A DNA stretch of 10,070 nt, from assembly GCA_023451115.1 (NCBI GenBank), contig JAEXFV010000046.1, positions 1-10,070 of the forward strand, given 5' to 3'. A model generated the notes under the pieces. It ran no database searches and was not told the DNA's origin. It saw nothing but the letters and a program-made list of their open reading frames with translations. Shown piece by piece: positions 1 through 6,100 of this stretch; positions within the stretch are counted from its first letter, which is position 1; each line of letters opens with the position of its first letter. The stretch comes from Bacillota bacterium. Its GTDB lineage: Bacteria; Bacillota; Clostridia; Christensenellales; CAG-138. The translations under genes were made by a program, and so were the position numbers.

Positions 1-1032
1 CGCCTCAACGATTTGGTGGGGGATGCGGCGTTGAAAGAGGAAGCCAGAGTCCGGGGGCTTTATGAGTTGACCGATGCCCAGGAGTTGGAAATCGATCAGC
101 AGTATCAACAATATTACGAAAGCAAAATCAGCACGTTGCTCCAGGAGTACGGCTCCAATGAAGAGGGCCGCCGCCAGGCGGAAAAAGCGTATACCACAAT
201 GCTGGAGGAAAGCTGGTTAACGCCGGAGCGGGTGCGTTCTCTGCTGAAGGATGAGTATGTGCTCAACTTGTTGATTGCACAGTTGGGAAAAACCCTGGAA
301 ATTACCCAAGAGGAAATCCAGCAGGAATATGACCGCCTGTTGGAAGACCAAAAGACCAATTGCGAGAAAGACGCCAACTGGTTTGGAAAGAACGCCCCCC
401 TGGTGCCGGTTTATATCCCGGAGGGCTACGTTAAGGTGATGCGTATTCGCAAAACCTACGACCAGGAGCAATTGGTAAAACTGCAAAGCGCTTACTCCCA
501 GGTGGAAGAAGCGGGACAGGCTTATGCCAAAGAGGTTCTGTCCAGTGGGGAAAATTCCTTGACTGCCTCCATCAAAAAAGACGCAATGGAGCGTTGCATT
601 GCGAATTATGAATCCATTCAAGAGCAGGTTATGGTGGTGTTGCGGGCGCAAATGGCCCAAGTGCGCCAGCAGATCTCCTGTGAAGAGGATTTTCATGCGC
701 TGGTAAGCAGCGAAAACCAGGATAAAAACATTGTAGACTACTATGTATGCGCTACCAGCGAGCATGTGGAAGAAACCTTCCGGGATGCTGCCTTGGCCCT
801 GCAGGAAGTAGGAGATGTGTCCGATGTGGTGGATCTTTCCGATGGGGTATGCATCATTTTGCTGGAAGAGAAGCTGGAACCTGGTGTGCGGCCTTTGGAG
901 GATGTGCAGGATCAGATCCGGCGCAGCCTGGGGAACACCAAGGCGATCTCTCTGGATTATGAGCTGAGCTCGGAATACCAGCAGAAGGCGGAAGAAGCAG
1001 GGATTATCACCCTGTATCCGGAAAAACTGTAA
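1..1032 (+). CDS. SurA/PpiC-like foldase, degenerate rotamase domain (5' end missing)
   Basis: The reading frame is open from the first base, so the N-terminus, including any signal peptide, lies outside the window; a TTG at 13 is only an internal codon. The visible 343 residues are Glu/Gln-rich and mostly helical in character, as in the chaperone part of SurA/PrsA/trigger-factor-like extracytoplasmic foldases. The stretch PEGYVKVMRIRK (about 418-453) aligns with PEGYRRVKHILLK in the next gene, which opens its parvulin domain; here the signature His is Arg (codon 442-444). A further parallel is the C-terminal piece around DLSDGVCIILLEE, matching EDDEGFHILQYV downstream. I infer a paralogue that kept the chaperone fold but probably lost prolyl-isomerase activity. 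No terminator separates it from the next gene, 118 bases away. The family is fairly sure; activity and cell location are not. Confidence 0.7.
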   Translation, partial: RLNDLVGDAALKEEARVRGLYELTDAQELEIDQQYQQYYESKISTLLQEYGSNEEGRRQAEKAYTTMLEESWLTPERVRSLLKDEYVLNLLIAQLGKTLEITQEEIQQEYDRLLEDQKTNCEKDANWFGKNAPLVPVYIPEGYVKVMRIRKTYDQEQLVKLQSAYSQVEEAGQAYAKEVLSSGENSLTASIKKDAMERCIANYESIQEQVMVVLRAQMAQVRQQISCEEDFHALVSSENQDKNIVDYYVCATSEHVEETFRDAALALQEVGDVSDVVDLSDGVCIILLEEKLEPGVRPLEDVQDQIRRSLGNTKAISLDYELSSEYQQKAEEAGIITLYPEKL

Positions 1033-1053
1033 CAAACTTTAGGAAATTCCATG

Positions 1054-1120
1054 GCTTCGGGAAACCGGAAGCATTAACGGGAATATGTTGCGAAAGCGAA
1101 TCCTCCGGCTTCAGGCCGGG
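1054..1120 (+). other. Two intercistronic hairpins between the foldase genes
   Basis: Two potential stems lie in the gap between the foldase genes. The first (1054-1072) pairs GCTTC with GAAGC and GG with CC around one G-G mismatch, with an AAA loop. The second (1105-1119) pairs CCGGC with GCCGG around TTCAG, extendable by a T-G pair. Neither is followed by a T run, so they are not intrinsic terminators. I found no convincing promoter here. They could stabilise or separate the two coding parts of one transcript; that role is inference. Confidence 0.35.
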
Positions 1121-1150
1121 TATTCATAAACATCCATAAGGAGAATGAAC

Positions 1151-2545
1151 ATGAAGAAATCATTTCAAAGGAAAATGGCGGCGCTGGCCCTGGCGCTGCT
1201 GGTAAGCATCAGCGCGGTAGGATGCAGCCTGGTCAGCGTGAACGAAGAAAAGGATATGGCCCAGGTAGTAGCTAAGGTAGGGGACCAGGAGGTCCTCAAA
1301 AGCGAAGTTGCAGACCTGTTTGATTATTATCTGAGCCTGTATCAGCAGTTTGGTATGGACCCCACCACCAGCGAGGAAGACCTGAAGCTGTTCCAGGATG
1401 ATGTTTTGAATGCAGTGCTTTCAGGCTACGTCATGGATTATCAGGCCAAGCTCCAGGGCCTGGATACGCTGACGGAAGATGAACTGGCCGAAGCAAAGAC
1501 TTCTGCTCAGGCGGATCTGGACTACGTGGAAGAGGCCATCCAGAGCCAGATTGATACCGAGCTGGAAACAGACCCGGATTTGGATGTAGACGCCCGCAAG
1601 GCAGAACTGTTTGTGCTTTATACCCAGGCGGAGGATGGCTCCGAAACCGGCAAGCAGGCGTTCTATCAGGAAATGTTGGATGGCTATCGGAAAGAAGCGA
1701 TCCGGTCAAAGCTGCAGGATACGTTTAATGAGACCATCACCATTACGGATGAAGATGTCCAGACGTATTATGATGAAACGCTGGCTACCCAGACGGAAAC
1801 CTACACCCAAACCCCTGCTTCTTATCGTGCCGACGAGGAAAACTATGAAAAGTTTGGCGGCGATCCTGTGCTTTACGCACCAGAGGGATATCGCCGGGTT
1901 AAGCATATTTTGCTCAAGCCGGATACGGAAATCGGCGCGGAGTATACCGACCTGGAAACCGAGATGGAGGAGCTCAAAGATGAATTGGGCGCATTAACCC
2001 TGGAGGATGAAACAGGCAACGCCCAGCGAATTGCCGAAATCAAAACCGAGTATGCTGAAAAACAGGCTCAGCGGGATAAACTGTATGAAGACCACTTTGC
2101 CCAAAGCAAGGCGGACGCCCAGGCAGCTTACGACAAGCTGGTAGCTGGAGCGGAGTTTGACGCCGTCATGGAGGAATACACCAAGGATACCAGCTTTGCC
2201 AGCTATGAAACCATTCAGGAAAAAGGCCGGCTAATCGGCTGTGACATCGAAGGGGATGACACGGACTGGTCCGATGAAATCAAAGCGGCGGTGAAGGGGC
2301 TGACCACGGCGGGCAGCTATACCCAGATCATTGAAGATGACGAAGGCTTCCATATCCTGCAATACGTAGGGGATGAAGCTGCTGGCGCTAAGGCATTTGA
2401 TGAATTTAAGGATGCTTTGCATGAAATCGTGCTGACCAATAAGCAAACGGAAGAATGGAACGCCACTCTGGATGCCTGGCTGGCAGATACCAGCGTTGTC
2501 ACCCGCTATGAAGACGTTATCCGCAGCTTAGGGAAAACCGCATAA
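1151..2545 (+). CDS. Peptidyl-prolyl isomerase lipoprotein, SurA/PrsA-like
   Basis: A 464-residue predicted exported foldase. AAGGAG at 1138-1143 lies 7 bases before the ATG at 1151 but only 1 base before the ATG at 1145, so 1151 is preferred. Residues 1-24 form a lipoprotein signal peptide (KK and RK charges, Ala/Leu core) ending AVGC, with lipid-anchor Cys25. A SurA_N-like helical part (about 35-215) follows. The parvulin (PpiC) domain begins near residue 246 with RRVKHILLK, His252 being the family's conserved His, and ends with GFHILQYV and a C-terminal helix. About 55 residues of acidic, heptad-like helix (around 265-320) split the domain between its first strand and the AYDKLVAGAEFDAVMEEY helix. 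PrsA-type proteins help secreted proteins fold outside the membrane; clients are unknown. It shares sequence with the gene before it. PPIase family confident; activity likely but unproven. Confidence 0.85.
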   Translation: MKKSFQRKMAALALALLVSISAVGCSLVSVNEEKDMAQVVAKVGDQEVLKSEVADLFDYYLSLYQQFGMDPTTSEEDLKLFQDDVLNAVLSGYVMDYQAKLQGLDTLTEDELAEAKTSAQADLDYVEEAIQSQIDTELETDPDLDVDARKAELFVLYTQAEDGSETGKQAFYQEMLDGYRKEAIRSKLQDTFNETITITDEDVQTYYDETLATQTETYTQTPASYRADEENYEKFGGDPVLYAPEGYRRVKHILLKPDTEIGAEYTDLETEMEELKDELGALTLEDETGNAQRIAEIKTEYAEKQAQRDKLYEDHFAQSKADAQAAYDKLVAGAEFDAVMEEYTKDTSFASYETIQEKGRLIGCDIEGDDTDWSDEIKAAVKGLTTAGSYTQIIEDDEGFHILQYVGDEAAGAKAFDEFKDALHEIVLTNKQTEEWNATLDAWLADTSVVTRYEDVIRSLGKTA

Positions 2546-2589
2546 CGGTTCACGGTTTAAATCCCTGAGGCTTTGTTCCATCAAGCCAT

Positions 2590-2609
2590 GTCAAGCGTTT
2601 CGCTTTGAC
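2590..2609 (+). other. Hairpin after the foldase gene
   Basis: GTCAAGCG pairs with CGCTTTGAC around a TTT loop, with one bulged T. It sits between the stop codon and the terminator. It is not followed by a T run, so it is more likely a 3' UTR structure than a terminator. Confidence 0.35.
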
Positions 2610-2631
2610 GATCCTTTAAAAACAACATCGT

Positions 2632-2669
2632 AATGAAAAAGCGAGCCCAGGGGGCTTGCTTTTTTCATT
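2632..2669 (+). terminator. Intrinsic terminator, probably bidirectional
   Basis: GCGAGCCC (2641-2648) pairs with GGGCTTGC (2652-2659) with one G-T pair and an AGG loop. The stem is preceded by AAAAA and followed by six T. Outer AATG and CATT extend the complementarity. A-tract and T-tract on the two sides would allow termination in both directions. It ends the foldase unit. Confidence 0.85.
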
Positions 2670-2714
2670 GGAATGCTATGAAACTAAATATTTTTTAGAA
2701 TGCATGAAAAAAAT

Positions 2715-2729
2715 TATAGAGCCTCTATA
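2715..2729. promoter_or_regulatory. Palindrome upstream of the thrC promoter (possible operator)
   Basis: TATAGAG and CTCTATA form a perfect 7-bp inverted repeat around one C, five bases before the proposed -35 box of thrC. Size and place suit a dimeric repressor or activator site. AT-rich sequence gives such repeats by chance fairly often, and no regulator is known from this window. Confidence 0.3.
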
Positions 2730-2733
2730 CAAT

Positions 2734-2762
2734 TTGATCGGTTTGTAGTATAGTATCATATA
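2734..2762 (+). promoter_or_regulatory. Probable thrC promoter
   Basis: TTGATC (2734-2739) is a fair -35 box; CATATA lies 17 bases downstream (2757-2762) and TATATA at 19 bases (2759-2764). The region is AT-rich (TAGTATAGTATCATATATA), so the exact -10 box is uncertain. Transcription would start near 2770 and give a leader of about 175-180 nt before the thrC start. Confidence 0.45.
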
Positions 2763-2769
2763 TAGCGGT

Positions 2770-2946
2770 TATTCTTTTCTTTTGAAATGATTGGAGTTGG
2801 GGTATTTGTGCCAAACTCCACGCCCCCGGATCCCAAATGTTTTAGGGGCTTCCACAAGGTGCTGCGTGGAAGCAGGCGCTTGGCCACCTTTCAAAACCGC
2901 CTGTGTTGACTGTTGTTTTATCATCTATGAATTACGAGGTACTGTC
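2770..2946 (+). promoter_or_regulatory. Structured 5' leader of thrC, class unknown
   Basis: This gene-free stretch holds several potential stems. TGGAGTTGG (2792-2800) pairs with CCAAACTCCA (2811-2820) with one bulged A. GCCCC (2822-2826) pairs with GGGGC (2845-2849). GCTTCCAC (2848-2855) pairs with GTGGAAGC (2866-2873) as 8 perfect pairs and excludes the last pairs of the second stem. CAGGCG (2873-2878) pairs with CGCCTG (2898-2903). The ribosome binding site GAGG (2936-2939) is just after the last stem. I do not see a T-box core, purine, SAM, lysine, cobalamin or THF riboswitch signature. Regulation of thrC by this RNA is inference. Confidence 0.4.
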
Positions 2947-4182
2947 ATGAAACGGATATTAGGATATCGCTGCACGCTATGCCACCGGGAATATGATGGA
3001 GCACAGGAGATGATGACCTGCCCCCATTGCGGGGAAAAGGGGATACTGGACATTGTATTCGACTATAGCGAAGTGAAGAAGGAGTTAAACCGGGAGAGCT
3101 TAGCCAAGGACAGGGATAACAGCATGTGGCGCTATCGTGCGCTGATGCCCATACAGGGCGAAGGATTGGACCGGTTTTTGCGGGTGGGATGGACGCCGCT
3201 GTATCCATCCAATCGCCTGGGGGATGCGCTGGGGATTTCTGCCCTGTATATCAAGGACGACGGCTTGAACCCTACTGCATCGTTAAAGGACAGGGCCTCC
3301 GCCGTGGCGGTGGCCAAAGCCCTGGAATTGGGGTATGATACCATTGCCTGTTCCTCCACCGGCAACGCAGCCTCTTCCTGTGCAGGCAATGCGGCGCGCA
3401 TGGGGCTGAAAACCGTGATTTTTGTGCCGGAACGGGCGCCAAAAGGGAAGGTTGCCCAACTGCTGATCTTTGGGGCAAATGTAATCAGTGTCAAAGGGGA
3501 TTACCGGCAAACATTTGAACTTTCACGGGATGCCATCAATAAATGGGGGTTTTATAACCGCAATGCTGGGATCAACCCCATCTTGACTGAAGGGAAAAAG
3601 ACAGTATCTCTGGAAATTGCCGAGCAGCTCCATTGGCAGCCCACCGATTGGGTAGCGGTATCCGTGGGAGACGGTTGCACCATCGGCGGGGTATACAATG
3701 GCTTTTATGACTTAAAGCAAATGGGTCTGATCGATCGCATCCCCAAGATCTTAGGGGTTCAGTCCACCGGATGCTGCCCCTTTGTGGATGCCGCGGAACA
3801 TGGCGGTGAGTTGCAGCCTGCCCAGGAAAATACCATTGCGGACAGCATTGCCGTTGGCGTGCCCCGCAACCCGGAAAAGGCCAAACGGGCGGTGCGCGAC
3901 TCTAAGGGGGCCTGGCTTGCGGTGACAGATGAGGAGATTTTTGCGGCGATGCGCCTGCTGGGCCGTACGGAAGGCGTGTTTGGAGAGCCCGCCGGCGTCA
4001 CTGCCACTGCCGGCGTGAAAAAAGCGGTGGAAACGGGCCTCATTAAGCCGGGGGAAAGCGTTACCGCTATTTGCACCGGCTCCGGCCTGAAAGACGTCAA
4101 CAATGCGATGAAAGCTGCAGGGGAGCCTTTCCTTTGTGAGCCGGACCTCAAAGCGCTGGAACGCAGCGGCAGAATTCAATAA
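2947..4182 (+). CDS. thrC: Threonine synthase
   Basis: This 411-residue fold-type II PLP enzyme should convert O-phosphohomoserine to L-threonine and phosphate in the cytoplasm, the last step of threonine synthesis. The ATG at 2947 has GAGG seven bases upstream; a longer in-frame version from 2791 would read through the leader with no site before it. Cys9, Cys12, Cys25 and Cys28 (CTLC, CPHC) form a zinc-ribbon-like N-terminus seen in one group of threonine synthases and in cysteate synthases. Lys114 in NPTASLKDRAS should carry PLP. STGNAASS (137-144) is the phosphate/substrate loop, VSVGDGCTIGG a glycine-rich cofactor segment, and CTGSGLKD the C-terminal conserved motif. It stands alone between two terminators. 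A related synthase or lyase of the same fold is possible; thrC is the best match by motif. Confidence 0.87.
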   Translation: MKRILGYRCTLCHREYDGAQEMMTCPHCGEKGILDIVFDYSEVKKELNRESLAKDRDNSMWRYRALMPIQGEGLDRFLRVGWTPLYPSNRLGDALGISALYIKDDGLNPTASLKDRASAVAVAKALELGYDTIACSSTGNAASSCAGNAARMGLKTVIFVPERAPKGKVAQLLIFGANVISVKGDYRQTFELSRDAINKWGFYNRNAGINPILTEGKKTVSLEIAEQLHWQPTDWVAVSVGDGCTIGGVYNGFYDLKQMGLIDRIPKILGVQSTGCCPFVDAAEHGGELQPAQENTIADSIAVGVPRNPEKAKRAVRDSKGAWLAVTDEEIFAAMRLLGRTEGVFGEPAGVTATAGVKKAVETGLIKPGESVTAICTGSGLKDVNNAMKAAGEPFLCEPDLKALERSGRIQ

Positions 4183-4191
4183 AACTCGTTG

Positions 4192-4235
4192 CCATCCATT
4201 CCTTTTCAGATAAAAGGAATGGATGGTTTGCTTTT
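4192..4235 (+). terminator. thrC intrinsic terminator
   Basis: CCATCCATTCCTTTT (4192-4206) pairs perfectly with AAAAGGAATGGATGG (4212-4226) around CAGAT: 15 base pairs, followed by TTTGCTTTT. It begins 9 bases after the thrC stop codon. Confidence 0.9.
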
Positions 4236-4281
4236 AGACAAAAGAAAAATGCACACGAAGAAACAGAAAATCATTTGCCTC

Positions 4282-4312
4282 TTGCTTTTTTTCTACCCAA
4301 CAGGTATATAAT
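4282..4312 (+). promoter_or_regulatory. Possible distal promoter (P1) of the BMP operon
   Basis: A perfect TATAAT (4307-4312) sits in the 13-mer GGTATATAATGAA. The best -35 candidate, TTGCTT (4282-4287), is 19 bases away, longer than ideal. If used, it would add a leader of about 315 nt before the binding-protein gene. Confidence 0.4.
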
Positions 4313-4319
4313 GAAGGTA

Positions 4320-4518
4320 CAGGAAGGAAAATCTACGATTTTATGGAGCTATTGAAAGAAATGCTGTTTTCGGAGGGTGGACAGTTTCTGGAATTTTCTG
4401 TGGTATAAAGTTCGATACCTTGTCGATTCCTACCTGTTTACTAAGTTGAATGTTCAATATAAGACGAATATTGACGACTTTTTAGGAAATATAACTCGGA
4501 AAAAATTCTTTCGCAAAC
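4320..4518 (+). other. AT-rich gene-free stretch between the two promoters
   Basis: I see no credible gene here. Possible small stems are GGTAT/ATACC (4402-4419) and TCAATAT/ATATTGA (4454-4474, loop AAGACGA). A reading frame beginning at GTG 4377 runs to 4607, but GGAGG touches that GTG directly with no spacer and the frame runs through the promoter and leader of the next gene, so I do not call it. No riboswitch signature was recognised. Confidence 0.35.
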
Positions 4519-4547
4519 TTTACAGAATACAATGTTCGGTATATAAT
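4519..4547 (+). promoter_or_regulatory. Strong proximal promoter (P2) of the BMP operon
   Basis: TTTACA (4519-4524) and TATAAT (4542-4547) are 17 bases apart, one mismatch from the sigma-A consensus. Transcription should start near 4554, leaving an 80-nt leader that contains a small hairpin, CCTGC/GCAGG (4583-4596). Confidence 0.8.
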
Positions 4548-4635
4548 GAAATCTCGGGTTTCAACTATGCGGTTGCTCCGTTCCTGCACCAGCAGGAGCG
4601 TGTATAGCACAATAAAACTTAGGGAGGAAAAACCA

Positions 4636-5916
4636 ATGAAAAAATTTTTTGCCCTGTTGCTGGCTCTGGTCATGGTGCTGAGCATGGTGGCTTGCTCCCA
4701 GCAGGCTGCCCAGCCCGAGGCTGAAGAGACCCCGGCAGCCCCCGCTCAGAGCGAGGCGCCGGCAGAAAGCCAGGCCCCCGTCACCGAGGCCCCTGCAGAC
4801 AATAGCGCTGTAAAGATCGGCGTTATTCTGGTGCACGATGAGAACTCCGGCTACGATATGGCCCACATTGAAGGCGTTTGGGCTGCTCGGGATGCCCTGG
4901 GCCTCACCGATGAGCAGATCATCTTCAAGTACAACATCCCCGAAGATGAAAAGTGCTATGACACTGCTGTGGACCTGGCAGAACAAGGCTGCAGCATCAT
5001 CTTCTCCGACAGCTATGGCCATCAGTCCTACATGATGCAGGCTGCTGAAGAATATCCGGAAGTGTTCTTCGTTGCTTGCACCGGCGACTTGGCTGCCGGC
5101 ACTGGCCTAGGCAACGTTGCCAATATCTTCCCCTACACCTATGAGTCCCGCTATGTTTCTGGCGTAGTGGCTGGCATGAAGCTCAAGGAGCTCATGGATG
5201 CAGGCACCGTTACTGACCCCTATGTAGGTTATGTAGGCGCTTATCCTTATGCGGAAGTGGTGTCCGGTTACACCGCGTTCTTCCTTGGCATTCGCAGCAT
5301 CGTTCCCGAAGCTCATATGGATGTACAGTATACCAACTCCTGGTATGATCCCACTGCGGAAGCGGAAGCGGCAAACGCTTTGATGGCCAAAGGCTGTGTT
5401 ATCATTGGTCAGCACGCCGACTCCACCGGCGCTCCCATGGCTGTGCAGGCGGCTCAGGACAGCGGCAAGGTTGTATACTCTGTTGGTTACAACATTGACA
5501 TGCTCAGCGTTGCCAAAACTGCGGCGCTCACCTCCGCACAGAACAACTGGGGCGTGCTCTACACCGCTACCCTGGATAAATTCCTCAAGGGCGAAGCCAT
5601 CCCTGTGGACTTTGCTACCGGCTATAAAGACGATGCAGTTATGATCTCCACCCTGGGCGAGAGCTGCGCTGCTGGAACCGCTGAGAAGGTAGAAGAAGTG
5701 ATCGCTGCGATTAAGGATGGCTCCTTGAACATCTTTGATACGGCCAACTTCACCGTAGGCGGCGAAACCGTTACCACCTACATGGCGTTGGATACCGATG
5801 GCGATTTCGTTGGCGATACCGGCGAAGCGATTGTAGATGGCATCTTCCAGGAATCTTCCCTGCGTAGCGCTCCCTACTTTGGCCTGCGCATTGATGGCAT
5901 CACTGAGTTGAACTAA
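4636..5916 (+). CDS. BMP-family ABC transporter substrate-binding lipoprotein
   Basis: A 426-residue ligand-binding lipoprotein on the outer face of the membrane, feeding the permeases encoded downstream. The ATG at 4636 has GGGAGG eight bases upstream; an earlier in-frame ATG at 4546 lies inside the -10 box and cannot be used from that promoter. Residues 1-19 are a signal peptide with lipobox MVAC (Cys20), followed by a low-complexity Ala/Pro/Glu linker to about 57. The periplasmic-binding fold starts with VKIGVIL. The region matching the nucleoside-binding DxSFN motif of PnrA-type proteins reads HDENSGYDMAHIEG (67-80), so the ligand may not be a nucleoside. Conserved family pieces include SDSYGHQSYM and NIFPYTYESRYVSGVVAGM. 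It is followed by a terminator, so it is probably made in excess over the rest of the transporter. Family confident; ligand unknown. Confidence 0.9.
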   Translation: MKKFFALLLALVMVLSMVACSQQAAQPEAEETPAAPAQSEAPAESQAPVTEAPADNSAVKIGVILVHDENSGYDMAHIEGVWAARDALGLTDEQIIFKYNIPEDEKCYDTAVDLAEQGCSIIFSDSYGHQSYMMQAAEEYPEVFFVACTGDLAAGTGLGNVANIFPYTYESRYVSGVVAGMKLKELMDAGTVTDPYVGYVGAYPYAEVVSGYTAFFLGIRSIVPEAHMDVQYTNSWYDPTAEAEAANALMAKGCVIIGQHADSTGAPMAVQAAQDSGKVVYSVGYNIDMLSVAKTAALTSAQNNWGVLYTATLDKFLKGEAIPVDFATGYKDDAVMISTLGESCAAGTAEKVEEVIAAIKDGSLNIFDTANFTVGGETVTTYMALDTDGDFVGDTGEAIVDGIFQESSLRSAPYFGLRIDGITELN

Positions 5917-5928
5917 GGATTGCCTTTG

Positions 5929-5971
5929 ATAAGAGAAGCAGACTCGTCTGCTTCTCTTATTCCATTTTTTT
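5929..5971 (+). terminator. Intrinsic terminator between binding-protein and ATPase genes
   Basis: ATAAGAGAAGCAGAC (5929-5943) pairs with GTCTGCTTCTCTTAT (5946-5960); physically the loop is probably CTCG with a 14-bp stem. It is followed by TCCATTTTTTT. No good promoter is visible before the ATPase gene, so readthrough past this site probably supplies the ATPase and permeases at a lower level. Confidence 0.88.
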
Positions 5972-5976
5972 CGGCG

Positions 5977-6012
5977 GCAACCGGCTCTCCTTTCTCACGG
6001 TTGCATCGATGC
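5977..6012 (+). other. Second hairpin and 10-base palindrome before the ATPase gene
   Basis: GCAACCG (5977-5983) pairs with CGGTTGC (5998-6004) around a 14-base loop. The last GC of the stem begins a perfect palindrome GCATCGATGC (6003-6012). There is no T run right after it. It may protect the 5' end of the downstream message or be a protein site; both are inference. Confidence 0.35.
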
Positions 6013-6100
6013 TATCATAACATTTCTCACATCATTCGTACTTTTTATTATTTGTATCGTCGGCGAATGCATGGTTTGCCGGCGTAGAAAGGACAAAACC

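Noticed and set aside
217..1035. 272-residue frame on the - strand
   Set aside because: Shadow of the foldase gene; no recognisable motif and no ribosome site.
2787..2909. Possible 40-codon leader peptide from ATG 2787 to TGA 2907
   Set aside because: No ribosome binding site precedes it, and it is not rich in threonine or isoleucine codons as an attenuation leader would be.
2791..2946. N-terminal extension of the threonine synthase from TTG 2791
   Set aside because: Contains no conserved sequence, overlaps the stem-forming leader and has no ribosome site; the ATG at 2947 is well placed before the zinc-ribbon Cys residues.
4471..4495. Third promoter TTGACG ... TATAAC
   Set aside because: The two boxes are only 13 bases apart, too close for a sigma-A promoter.
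4377..4607. Reading frame of 76 residues rich in aromatic and basic residues between the two promoters
   Set aside because: GGAGG directly abuts the GTG with no spacer, the frame covers the proximal promoter and leader of the next gene, and no family is recognisable.
4320..4635. Purine, preQ1 or other nucleobase riboswitch before the BMP operon
   Set aside because: Looked for because the family often imports nucleosides, but none of the conserved purine or preQ1 core sequences could be found by eye.
6071..6100. Alternative ATG start of the ATPase
   Set aside because: No ribosome binding site upstream; the extra residues MVCRRRKDKT are not part of the family, while TTG 6101 has AAAGGA at 7 bases.
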